From: a virus
IMG/VR virus record: IMGVR_UViG_3300020312_000307
Coordinates: 1 to 29,770 of that record
Reading direction: 5' to 3' (one strand)
DNA length: 29,770 bases
The position numbers and the translations under genes are program-made. The notes beneath the pieces were generated by a model. That model ran no database searches. It was given only the letters and a program-made list of their open reading frames with translations, and was not told the DNA's origin. Below, piece after piece: positions 1-7,192 of this stretch. The number at the start of each line of letters is the position of its first letter. Positions within the stretch are counted from its first letter, which is position 1.

Positions 1-225
1 AGTAGTTACTTTTCTATCACCTTTAGCCATAGTAATTAAAAACCTTGCAAATCCTTGCTCACTATTTAATACTTTAAAATCTACAATCTCTATACCTTCA
101 ATAAATTGTATCTTTTCTACAGCGTTATGTGTAATAATATAATTACCACTTTGTTTATGCAGCCAAAAATCATTTTTATTTAAATTATATTTTTTAGCCA
201 TTTCTTTTAATCTATTGTTTTCCAT
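1..225 (-). CDS. Partial gene, conserved-looking phage protein (N-terminal 75 codons)
   Basis: The reading frame starts at an ATG at 225, preceded by AGGAG eight bases upstream, and runs off the left edge of the window without a stop, so only the N-terminal 75 residues are visible. They contain a basic start (ENNRLKEMAKKYNL), then DFWLHKQSGNYIITHNAVEKI and a segment ending FARFLITMAKGDRK. This pattern resembles N-termini of phage proteins encoded near single-strand-binding or recombination genes, but I recognise it only loosely and assign no function. It is the last gene in the leftward direction and is preceded by two hairpins (251-265 and 280-308) in its leader. Confidence that it is a gene is high; its identity is unknown. 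Confidence 0.8.
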   Translation of the reverse strand, partial: MENNRLKEMAKKYNLNKNDFWLHKQSGNYIITHNAVEKIQFIEGIEIVDFKVLNSEQGFARFLITMAKGDRKVTT

Positions 226-250
226 TTACAACTTCTCCTATATTAATAAT

Positions 251-265
251 GCAAATAACATTTGC
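251..265. repeat. Short 6-bp inverted repeat in gene leader
   Basis: GCAAAT (251-256) and ATTTGC (260-265) form a perfect inverted repeat with a three-base spacer (AAC). It lies about 25 bases upstream of the start codon at 225 on the minus strand, just before the AGGAG ribosome binding site. It could be a small operator or an RNA hairpin. The stem is short and AT-containing, so chance is possible. Confidence 0.4.
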
Positions 266-279
266 TATCTCTTGAATTA

Positions 280-314
280 GGGTGCAGTTTTTCAACGTTT
301 CTGCACCCTTTTTT
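280..314 (+). terminator. Intrinsic-terminator-like hairpin oriented for plus-strand transcription
   Basis: GGGTGCAG (280-287) pairs perfectly with CTGCACCC (301-308) across a 13-base loop, and six T residues follow directly (309-314) on the plus strand. That is the standard layout of a rho-independent terminator for rightward transcription. All recognised genes here read leftward. In the leftward RNA the same hairpin is preceded by A residues and is not followed by a U tract, so it would not act as a classic terminator there. It sits between the gene at 316-519 and the gene starting at 225. Confidence 0.6.
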
Positions 315-315
315 G

Positions 316-519
316 TTAATCTATACATCTATCGCAGTAATATCCTTTGTCCTTTGTATATATATCTTTTAACATTGGAACAAGTTTATCTCTGCCTAAT
401 CTATCACCACAACTTTCACAAGGTTGATGTTCTATTATATAACAAGTACTGCAATATAAATTAGTATCATCTATGATAACACCATCACGCTCCTCGCATC
501 TATCGCAACTACCTCTCAT
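316..519 (-). CDS. Small zinc-ribbon protein with four CxxC motifs
   Basis: This 67-residue protein contains four CxxC pairs, at C5/C8, C23/C26, C34/C37 and C62/C65, which could bind two zinc ions in a ribbon or treble-clef arrangement similar to LIM-type or rubredoxin-like knuckles. The start ATG at 519 overlaps the stop of the upstream gene as TAATG, so it is probably translationally coupled. Small zinc-binding proteins are common in early regions of phages, where they may bind DNA, RNA or host proteins, but no specific function can be given. There is no recognisable catalytic domain. Confidence is high that it is real because of the spacing of cysteines and the gene overlap. Confidence 0.8.
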   Translation of the reverse strand: MRGSCDRCEERDGVIIDDTNLYCSTCYIIEHQPCESCGDRLGRDKLVPMLKDIYTKDKGYYCDRCID

Positions 520-833
520 TATGAATCCAACTTTCCAATATATAATGTAACTTCAGGTTCATCTTCTGCATAATCAATTATTAAATGATCAGGCGATAAT
601 CCATCTATCATAGCTTGCTCTAAACTACCATTAAAATATACTTTACCAATCGCTTTATCTAAAACATCAACTTGACCACTTTCAAATACTATTAATATTT
701 TATTAATAACATATTCAAATTCTATATTAGATTTCAATTTAACCATATTAAAATCCCAATCTATTGTAGCGTGTTTAGGATCAAATTCTTTGCCTAAAAT
801 TGACATATCTTTGTATTGTAATGTTGTTTTCAT
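519..833 (-). CDS. Hypothetical acidic protein, 104 aa
   Basis: I do not recognise this protein. It is acidic in its C-terminal half (IIDYAEDEPEV), has no predicted membrane segment or signal peptide, and alternates hydrophobic and charged residues in a way that suggests a small alpha/beta domain. Translation starts at an ATG at 833 preceded by AAAGGAAA. The 20 bases covering this start and ribosome binding site (831-850) are identical to those of the next gene upstream (998-1017). The stop at 519 overlaps the start of the zinc-ribbon gene, so the two are likely co-translated. It belongs to the small early-type cluster after the tail genes. Confidence 0.75.
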   Translation of the reverse strand: MKTTLQYKDMSILGKEFDPKHATIDWDFNMVKLKSNIEFEYVINKILIVFESGQVDVLDKAIGKVYFNGSLEQAMIDGLSPDHLIIDYAEDEPEVTLYIGKLDS

Positions 834-850
834 TTTATTTTCCTTTGTTT
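831..850 (-). repeat. Duplicated translation-initiation leader, copy 1
   Basis: The 20-base segment containing the start codon and ribosome binding site (on the minus strand AAACAAAGGAAAATAAAATG) is identical to the segment at 998-1017. Each copy precedes one of two consecutive small genes. This may reflect a duplicated leader or a conserved initiation signal of the early genes. Confidence 0.75.
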
Positions 851-853
851 TGT

Positions 854-1000
854 TTAATATTTTTTTTTACTACCTTTATCATTAGATTTCATAAAATCTT
901 CACCAAAAGCAAAATTAAAAACTTGTTGTTTTTCTTTGGGTGTACATTTACTTATTTGTTTGTTTTTTAAAATATGTACTATTTCTTTTTCTGTTAGCAT
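854..1000 (-). CDS. Small hypothetical protein, 48 aa
   Basis: A short open frame begins at an ATG at 1000 (MLTEKEIVHILKNK) and ends at a TAA at 854-856. It encodes 48 mostly polar, lysine-rich residues with a central FNFAFGEDFMK segment. The ribosome binding site AAAGGAAA is well spaced, and the initiation region is identical over 20 bases to that of the following gene at 833, which argues that it is translated. It is the first minus-strand gene after the control-like region 1001-1208. The function is unknown. The homopolymer-rich end (nine A residues within the final lysine codons) is ordinary for this AT-rich genome. Confidence 0.65.
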   Translation of the reverse strand: MLTEKEIVHILKNKQISKCTPKEKQQVFNFAFGEDFMKSNDKGSKKKY

Positions 1001-1017
1001 TTTATTTTCCTTTGTTT
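998..1017 (-). repeat. Duplicated translation-initiation leader, copy 2
   Basis: This is identical over 20 bases to 831-850, and includes the AAAGGAAA ribosome binding site and the ATG of the 48-residue gene ending at 854. The copies are 167 bases apart and the coding sequences after the start codons are unrelated. Confidence 0.75.
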
Positions 1018-1036
1018 ATATTATTGCGTTTCTTAA

Positions 1037-1064
1037 TTGTTTAAATTTATTAAACAAATACAAT
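1037..1064. promoter_or_regulatory. Possible operator palindrome with promoter-like elements
   Basis: TTGTTTAA (1037-1044) and TTAAACAA (1050-1057) form a perfect 8-bp inverted repeat with a five-base spacer, the size expected for a dimeric HTH repressor site. On the plus strand TTGTTT (1037-1042) and TACAAT (1059-1064) are 16 bases apart, which fits a weak sigma-70 promoter. On the minus strand TTGTTT-17-TTTAAT also fits loosely and its -10 would lie inside the palindrome. AT-rich DNA gives many false promoters, so only the palindrome is firmly seen. The HTH protein encoded at 27521-27718 is a candidate binder by inference only. Confidence 0.35.
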
Positions 1065-1132
1065 ATAAACCAAACAAAAAGATTAAAAAAATTAAACATT
1101 TTTATTATTCTTTGGATTTATCGAGGGAGGAT

Positions 1133-1195
1133 ATGGTAGTGGTGCTGTTTGTTTTGTTCTTTTTAAGGCGTTTTATTGTGCATAAGGAGGGATAA
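1133..1195 (+). CDS. Possible plus-strand hydrophobic mini-ORF, 20 aa
   Basis: An ATG at 1133 follows the purine-rich GAGGGAGG (1123-1130) and opens a 20-residue frame, MVVVLFVLFFLRRFIVHKEG, ending at TAA 1193-1195. The product would be one short hydrophobic stretch followed by a basic tail, reminiscent of small membrane peptides such as type I toxins or leader peptides. A second GGAGGG (1187-1192) precedes another plus-strand ATG at 1197. No minus-strand gene occupies this segment. The spacing between GGAGG and ATG is only two bases, and no homolog is known to me, so this may be chance. Confidence 0.25.
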   Translation: MVVVLFVLFFLRRFIVHKEG

Positions 1196-1213
1196 GATGA
1201 TTACACCACTACC
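1135..1213. repeat. 10-bp inverted repeat flanking a 59-base loop
   Basis: GGTAGTGGTG (1135-1144) is perfectly complementary to CACCACTACC (1204-1213). The right arm overlaps the stop codon of the last tail gene (1209-1211). In the leftward transcript this would make a long-loop hairpin at the end of the tail operon, possibly protecting the 3' end or marking a processing site. No U tract follows, so it is not a standard terminator. Confidence 0.5.
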
Positions 1214-2351
1214 AAGTTTCTACTATTTTTACTGATATTTCATATAAGTCAGGAGCTTGTTGCCTAAATTTAAAACTATTTTGTTCAAACCTGCAAACAG
1301 CATAATCATCTATTGTGCTATCAGGTTGAAATATAAATGGCAATGCTCCACCTAAAGTACCATTAACTACTCTTGTATAAAAATTATGTTTTAATCCTAA
1401 ATATTGCAATTCTTCATTTTCTAAACCAACATTATCATAATTATAAAAATACATACCTGAAACATCATCTGCTGACCATCTTTTTTTAGTTGTTCCATCT
1501 GCACTCATAGGAAATACATCATCTCTACTAAAATAACTGAATTTAAGATTCCACACCCTTCTTCCTGTAGGTGTTTCAGCCATATTTACACCATCATTAC
1601 CGTGTTCGTGCCATAAATGATATGGTTTAAATCCTAATAATGGAGAATTATTCCATCTTATGTTAGTCAAAGTATTACCACCTTTTGTAGTGGTAACATC
1701 ATATCCATCATACTCTATATCAAATGATAATGACATATCAGGAGCGTGTGGCATTGTATAAGTCCATCCATAACTAAAGCCACCAAATCTTGTATTAAAT
1801 TTATCATTTGCATTTTCACCTAATTCAAATTTTACTTTCCTTGTTTCTCCATCTTCTGTTCTTAATTGAACACCTTCAAATAAAGTTATAGGCTCATTTG
1901 TTCCTGTTATAGTTTCATTTGTTGTTCTTACTATAGAACTACCTGCATTTTCTGCTCTAAAACCTATTCCATTATTTTCATCATTACAATTATAAGTAGT
2001 AATAGGAGCTAAATCTAAATTATTGCCTGCATAATGAGTATCATTTATATTATTGTCAACATCTATATTATCTAACGCCATATTAAAATTTACTTTATTA
2101 TTAGAAAAATCATTAAAAGTATGTCCTAATACTGCAAAATAATTAATAGATGATACTGCTCTATGATGATTAAAAATAGTTTCACCTGCATACACACTAT
2201 TTTGTGCATTATTTATTTGAAGATCAACCGACAAACCTTTAGTAGTATTAAAAAAATATCCATCACTATCATTTATTGATTGAATTTCACCTATAGCATT
2301 ATAATAACTTGGTGCATCTATAAAAAATCTTGGCACTCTAATATCAGGCAT
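1209..2351 (-). CDS. Distal tail protein, probable fibre or tail-tip component, 380 aa
   Basis: This 380-residue protein is rich in Asn, Thr, Gly and aromatic residues, has no signal peptide or membrane segment, and starts MPDIRVPRFFIDAPSYYNAIGEI. The composition and beta-rich appearance are typical of secreted-surface virion proteins. The C-terminus (SFKFRQQAPDLYEISVKIVETW) reads like the end of tail-tip proteins that pack a beta-sandwich. It is the last gene of the tail module, directly after the 951-residue tail-tip protein and a 127-residue protein, a location where receptor-contacting or baseplate proteins usually lie. No family could be named with confidence. Its end overlaps one arm of a 10-bp inverted repeat. 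Confidence 0.75.
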   Translation of the reverse strand: MPDIRVPRFFIDAPSYYNAIGEIQSINDSDGYFFNTTKGLSVDLQINNAQNSVYAGETIFNHHRAVSSINYFAVLGHTFNDFSNNKVNFNMALDNIDVDNNINDTHYAGNNLDLAPITTYNCNDENNGIGFRAENAGSSIVRTTNETITGTNEPITLFEGVQLRTEDGETRKVKFELGENANDKFNTRFGGFSYGWTYTMPHAPDMSLSFDIEYDGYDVTTTKGGNTLTNIRWNNSPLLGFKPYHLWHEHGNDGVNMAETPTGRRVWNLKFSYFSRDDVFPMSADGTTKKRWSADDVSGMYFYNYDNVGLENEELQYLGLKHNFYTRVVNGTLGGALPFIFQPDSTIDDYAVCRFEQNSFKFRQQAPDLYEISVKIVETW

Positions 2352-2353
2352 AT

Positions 2354-2737
2354 TTAACTCCTAACTGTATAATCTTTGTTGTAACTTTCATATAATCCTG
2401 CTGATTCATAATTACTATCAGTTTCTTCCCAAAATGATATATAATCATTAAAACCTTTACCTACTACTTTATTGCTTTTAAAATCAATTCCTATTACATT
2501 ATTAACTTTTAATGTTCCAATATAATCAAAAATATCATTATTTAAAGTATTTTCATTTGTAGTCCATACTAATAATATATATTTATCTAATTTATATTGC
2601 CAATGTTCAGGCATATTCAAAGTAATTTTAGGACTACCTGAAAAATATATTTCTATTCCTGCTAATATACCATTAGATTCAATGCTAAAAGTTCCATTGC
2701 CATAATAATAACTAAATGATGTCAAACTACCTTTCAT
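2354..2737 (-). CDS. Tail-associated hypothetical protein, 127 aa
   Basis: I do not recognise this protein. It starts MKGSLTSFSYYYGNGTFSIESNGIL, has regularly alternating hydrophobic residues suggesting a beta-rich domain, and contains many aromatic residues. It has no transmembrane segment. The start ATG at 2737 lies inside the last codons of the 951-residue tail-tip gene (11-base overlap, ATGAAAGGTAG), so translation is coupled. The gene sits between the tail-tip gene and the 380-residue distal tail gene, so a minor tail or baseplate role is the best inference. Confidence is high that it is a gene and low for any function. Confidence 0.75.
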   Translation of the reverse strand: MKGSLTSFSYYYGNGTFSIESNGILAGIEIYFSGSPKITLNMPEHWQYKLDKYILLVWTTNENTLNNDIFDYIGTLKVNNVIGIDFKSNKVVGKGFNDYISFWEETDSNYESAGLYESYNKDYTVRS

Positions 2738-5582
2738 TTGTAAGTTCCTGTATATTTGCCAATGAAGGATTTTTATTCAAAGCATTTTCTACTTGCTCTG
2801 CTATAAAACCTCCTTTTGGTGGTTTAATAGACCTATTAAATCCATCATCTTGTGGTTGTTCTTCAGGTACAATATTTTTATGTAATTGCACTAATTTAAA
2901 ACTAATTTTATCTATACTTTTATTTGTTTCCATTATCATAAAGTATGGGTATATATCTTGACCATTTCTTGATACTATTTCCGTATAATCTTCACCATAT
3001 AGTTTTAAGTTATTAATTAAACTATCAAATTGCACCACATCACCTATTTCATATTTCATATATTTTAAAGGTAAGTCTACACTTACTATATTGTGTTGAT
3101 TAGCATACCAAGCCATCAAGAAATTTCTTAATAATAAAGCTGTTTGTTCGTGCTGTATATATTCAGCTTCAAAATCTAATGTACTTGTTCTATGATCATC
3201 CTCTAAACCATAATATGAATTTACATAGCCTTCAAAATAATTACTTGCTTGTAAATATGGTGTAGATTTTAAATATTCATCTGTTATATTATCTTTGCCA
3301 TATATAACTTTTACTTTTGTTTTTAAATCATCAATTTTAGTTCTATCAAATTTATAATTAATTATATCTCTAATTTCTATTAATTCAGCATCATCTTTTT
3401 TATATATATCTTTTATTGTATTAAAACCAAATGAACCATCATTTCTAAATTTTGGAAAGAACTTACTTTGCTTTGCTATATTTTCAAATAGTTTTTTAGA
3501 ATTAATTTTTTCTGTTTGACTAATTGAAAAATAAAAACCATTATGCTCATTTCTTGCTACTTCTAAATCATCTTGCTGTATTGCACCATTAAATCCTATA
3601 TCATTAATTAATAAATGTCGCATAATATCACAAGGCAATTCAATATATGGCTGTTCTATTTTTACAAATACATCTTGTGTTTCTAAATTTTCTTGTATTT
3701 CTAAATCAGTATAGACTTCTCCATTTACAGTTATATTTCCCAATTTTACATCTGTATGTATATCATCAAAAGCAAATGTTTGATGATCGTTTATAATTTC
3801 AATAATAGTAGCTTTAAAATACAATTCATTATCTTCAGTAAAAACATTTATAATATCGCCTAAATTAATTAATTTTGGAATATTAATCATATCTTTATAA
3901 AAAAACAATATAGACACATCAGGCATACCTTTATAAAATAAAGCAGTTTTTACAGTAATATTTTTATTTCTTATTAGGCTATAATCATAATCTTGATTTT
4001 CTATTCCTTTTCTACCTTTTATATCTACACAAAATTCATTTTTAAATATATCATTTAAAAGTCCTATACTTGAGATTCTCGTATTATATAAATTATATTC
4101 TAAATCTACTTCCATATACGATTGATTTTGAGGATTTAAATTTTCAGGAACAACTATAAATTCTGTTTTAGTAATTTTATGATTAGTACCCTGTTCTGCT
4201 TCTGCATTATAAATTAAATTATTATCAGTTTCTAAATTATAAAAATCAGCAAAAGGGAAGCCTAATATTCCATCTTCTATAAATATTGCTCTTGCAAAAA
4301 CAATAATAGGATGATCAGCACTTCCATTAGGATTTTCATATATATGATTTATTGATTTTAATACTACAGAATAATTATAATAATTTTTCTTAAATAAAAA
4401 TTTACTTTCATCAACGTGACTATATGTTGTAACAATTAAAGCAGTATTTATATCAAATCTATTATATAAACTATTATAACTTTTTGTTATTTTACATATA
4501 TTTATTGGCAAGTCTTGACCTATAGTAGTAATGTTTGCATAATTATTATCAATAATATTATCTAATAAAATATTTTTATTTATAAATTCTTGTGATGAAT
4601 TGTCATATTTTAAATTTATGTTTCTAAATTGCCCATCATAATAAATTCCATTATTATTTTCAAATTCTTCTTTATTTAAAAAGATATTTTGTTTAGGCTC
4701 ATAAATAACTTCAGCTTGATCATTACTAATAGTATTAAAAACTTTTAAAGGTTCGTTTTCTTCTGCTGTATAGGCATCTAATAAGATATTTCTAACTAAA
4801 GTTATTGATTTATTATCTTCTATAAAATATTGTTGAGAATCTGAATATTCAAACAATTCATCATCTTCATAAAATTCTAAATTAATATTTTTAGTTAAAT
4901 TCATAACTGTATTATCATATACTAATTTCAAAGGCTTATCAGTAATATATGAATGTATATCTTCATTGTTATCTGCTAATACTTCTAAATCATCAGTATC
5001 ATTGTTTTTTGGTTGCATAACAATTTTATGATTTATGTTTTCACCATATACAAAGGGAATAGGCTTATTTTTATATTTATCCAATATTTCTAAATCAGAT
5101 GAAACAAATTCTATTGGTAAATCTTTGTGTAAATTTTCTTGTGTTTGATCTTCAATTTGTAAAGTTACTTTTGTATCGTCGTGTGTCATTCTTTTTACTT
5201 TACCTGTATAAACAGATAAACAATCACCCAATGTTTTTGCTCTTGGTACTTTCCAATAAATAATACAAGTAGAATTAATTATATCAGGCAAACTATCGCT
5301 AAATCTATCATTATTTTTATGTGCTGAATTACTAATAGATAAAGATATATTACCTATTTTAAAATTACGATTTTCAAAATCAACAGATTCTCTAATAGAT
5401 GGAATGTTTAACAATAATGGCTCAAAATAAAGTAAATCATCTATTCCGTGATCAAGACTAATTGAATTAGTAGATATAGATTTTTTAAGTGAACCTTCTC
5501 GAACAAATACTACTAATGGAATTATTGAAGTATTAGGTGCTTTTATAGATTCAGTAAATATGCCACTTGGATCAGTAATCAT
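2727..5582 (-). CDS. Large tail-tip/central hub protein, 951 aa
   Basis: This is the longest gene in the window and follows the tape measure gene directly (TAATG junction at 5582), the position of the tail-tip hub or host-specificity protein in siphophages. The N-terminal 170 residues include a DHGIDDLLYFEPLLLNIPSIRESVDF segment and a VYTGKVKRMTHDDTKVTLQIEDQT block, resembling the beta-rich N-terminal part of hub proteins that attach to the tail tube. The middle (about 200-600) is Asn- and Asp-rich and beta-like. The C-terminal third (about 640-930) contains FFPKFRNDGSFGFNTIKDIY and YEIGDVVQFDS segments typical of late hub domains. It has no recognisable peptidase motif. It probably links the tail tube to the distal tail proteins encoded by the next two genes. 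Confidence 0.7.
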   Translation of the reverse strand: MITDPSGIFTESIKAPNTSIIPLVVFVREGSLKKSISTNSISLDHGIDDLLYFEPLLLNIPSIRESVDFENRNFKIGNISLSISNSAHKNNDRFSDSLPDIINSTCIIYWKVPRAKTLGDCLSVYTGKVKRMTHDDTKVTLQIEDQTQENLHKDLPIEFVSSDLEILDKYKNKPIPFVYGENINHKIVMQPKNNDTDDLEVLADNNEDIHSYITDKPLKLVYDNTVMNLTKNINLEFYEDDELFEYSDSQQYFIEDNKSITLVRNILLDAYTAEENEPLKVFNTISNDQAEVIYEPKQNIFLNKEEFENNNGIYYDGQFRNINLKYDNSSQEFINKNILLDNIIDNNYANITTIGQDLPINICKITKSYNSLYNRFDINTALIVTTYSHVDESKFLFKKNYYNYSVVLKSINHIYENPNGSADHPIIVFARAIFIEDGILGFPFADFYNLETDNNLIYNAEAEQGTNHKITKTEFIVVPENLNPQNQSYMEVDLEYNLYNTRISSIGLLNDIFKNEFCVDIKGRKGIENQDYDYSLIRNKNITVKTALFYKGMPDVSILFFYKDMINIPKLINLGDIINVFTEDNELYFKATIIEIINDHQTFAFDDIHTDVKLGNITVNGEVYTDLEIQENLETQDVFVKIEQPYIELPCDIMRHLLINDIGFNGAIQQDDLEVARNEHNGFYFSISQTEKINSKKLFENIAKQSKFFPKFRNDGSFGFNTIKDIYKKDDAELIEIRDIINYKFDRTKIDDLKTKVKVIYGKDNITDEYLKSTPYLQASNYFEGYVNSYYGLEDDHRTSTLDFEAEYIQHEQTALLLRNFLMAWYANQHNIVSVDLPLKYMKYEIGDVVQFDSLINNLKLYGEDYTEIVSRNGQDIYPYFMIMETNKSIDKISFKLVQLHKNIVPEEQPQDDGFNRSIKPPKGGFIAEQVENALNKNPSLANIQELTNER

Positions 5583-7192
5583 TATGTCAAAGATTCTCCA
5601 CGCCTTACTGCCTCTTTGATTTTAGGTATAATTGAATCTACAACAGTATCATCTACAAGTGGTGCAGATATATTAATTGTCATTCCACTACCACCACTAT
5701 TCATAGCTTCTAAATTATTAACACCTATTCTACTTACTGCATCTCTGCTCATTACAAATTCACCTGATTCAGCTTCTATCATTGTACCACCTTGTGAATG
5801 TCTGCGACCACCTACTAAACCACCATCTTCAAATTTATTTGATGCCCATTTAAGATTTCTATCTATTGCAGAACTTGCCAATGTTCCTGCACCTGCTGCT
5901 AATATAGTATTTAATGGAAAAGGAACAGATTTAAATATTGATGATATTAGTCCAACAATAGCTTCCATAGATTCTGATTTAATTACAGCCATAGCTGATT
6001 GTTTAGCAGTTAATCCTGATAAAGCTGCATCTTCCAACTTTCTTTTCTTTTCTTTTTCGTGTTGGATTCTTCTACTAATATCTAATTTAGATTCTACTTT
6101 GCTTAATTCTATTGTTGCATCTAATCTACCTCTAAATGCTTTTTGAATTTCAGATTGTGATTCTTCTTCTTTTTTATTTGCATCTTCAATACTTTGTTTT
6201 GTTTTTTCTATGCCTTGAAAAGCCTTTTCATATTGTTCAGAATATAGTCCATACGTTTTTGCTATTTCTTGTAATCTCAATTCTTGTTTTATTAATACGT
6301 CAGTTAAACCTTCTATTCTTTTTTCAGTTTTTGACATAGCTTCTTCTTCAGTGCCACCAAAAATTTTAGACCAAAACATAGAAGCAACACCTAAAGGTGC
6401 TATTAATATTTTTAAAGCACTATAAAGTTTACTTAAATTTTCTTTTGTCTTAATCATTATTGGATCACTATCTAATTGACCATTTAAAAAATCACTCCAA
6501 AATTCAGCAGTTAATTTTATAGTAGGAGCAACTTTTAATAATTGAGGAACTAAACCTTTGCCAATAGCTTCTGCTGTGTCCCCAATAGCATTTTGTAATT
6601 GTTGGACTTGACCTGTATAGGTTTGAGTAGCACTTAATGCTTGACCACCAAATAATTCAGCCATAATTTCAACTGCTTCACCTGCCATCATTTGTTCTTT
6701 TGTTAATCCTCTTAACTGTGGAACTAATTCACCAAGCTCACCTGCTAATCCTGAAAAGGTTTTGGCTGTATTTCTTACTGCACTTTCCAATGTAATACCT
6801 GTAGCTTCTGATAAATCCATAGCAACAGGAATAATTGATTTAATTTGATCTTCAGTAAATTTTAAACTTGCAAGAAATGCTTGTTGTTCTATAATAGCTT
6901 CATCACCAAATCTTGAAACTCTTTGCAAAGCTGATGCCTGTTCAAGTAATGCTACAGATGTTCCACCAAGAGCATCATTTAATTTCTTTTCAGCTAATTC
7001 TTGCCTTGCAAATGCTTCTACTGCAAATTGCGCACCATTAATTAATCCCTGCGCACCAAAATATCCTGCAGTTACTGATGCAATATTTTTGGTCATTGTT
7101 TTTAAGGAACTATTTACACCTTTTAATTCCTTTTCAGTTTTTTTAGCTCCTACTGCCTTAACTATTAATTCGTATATGTTTTTGATTGCCAT
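5582..7192 (-). CDS. Tail tape measure protein, 536 aa
   Basis: The protein determines tail length and assembles with the tail chaperones before tube polymerisation. Residues 1-45 are a short helical start (IYELIVKAVGAKKTEKELKGV), residues 50-220 are Ala/Gln/Glu-rich helices with the pattern seen in tape measure N-domains, about 290-400 is charged coiled coil, and about 405-440 is a hydrophobic stretch (VGLISSIFKSVPFPLNTIL). The C-terminus has the GGLVGGRRHSQGGTMIEAE signature and FVMSRDAVSRIG, common near the ends of phage tape measures. The start at 7192 lies inside the end of the GT frameshift frame (stop at 7165), as in lambda-like G/GT/H gene order. At 536 residues it is short; at about 1.5 angstrom per residue this suggests a tail of roughly 80 nm, an inference only. 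Confidence 0.88.
   Translation of the reverse strand: MAIKNIYELIVKAVGAKKTEKELKGVNSSLKTMTKNIASVTAGYFGAQGLINGAQFAVEAFARQELAEKKLNDALGGTSVALLEQASALQRVSRFGDEAIIEQQAFLASLKFTEDQIKSIIPVAMDLSEATGITLESAVRNTAKTFSGLAGELGELVPQLRGLTKEQMMAGEAVEIMAELFGGQALSATQTYTGQVQQLQNAIGDTAEAIGKGLVPQLLKVAPTIKLTAEFWSDFLNGQLDSDPIMIKTKENLSKLYSALKILIAPLGVASMFWSKIFGGTEEEAMSKTEKRIEGLTDVLIKQELRLQEIAKTYGLYSEQYEKAFQGIEKTKQSIEDANKKEEESQSEIQKAFRGRLDATIELSKVESKLDISRRIQHEKEKKRKLEDAALSGLTAKQSAMAVIKSESMEAIVGLISSIFKSVPFPLNTILAAGAGTLASSAIDRNLKWASNKFEDGGLVGGRRHSQGGTMIEAESGEFVMSRDAVSRIGVNNLEAMNSGGSGMTINISAPLVDDTVVDSIIPKIKEAVRRGESLT

Noticed and set aside
936-1139. 67-codon plus-strand frame crossing the small gene at 854-1000
   Set aside because: Its composition (Leu/Ile/Phe runs) is typical of reversed lysine-rich coding sequence and there is no ribosome binding site before its start.
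5616-6146. 176-codon plus-strand frame opposite the tape measure gene
   Set aside because: It is antisense to a well-supported gene, is composed of Ser/Ala/Leu-rich shadow sequence, and no promoter or ribosome binding site was seen.
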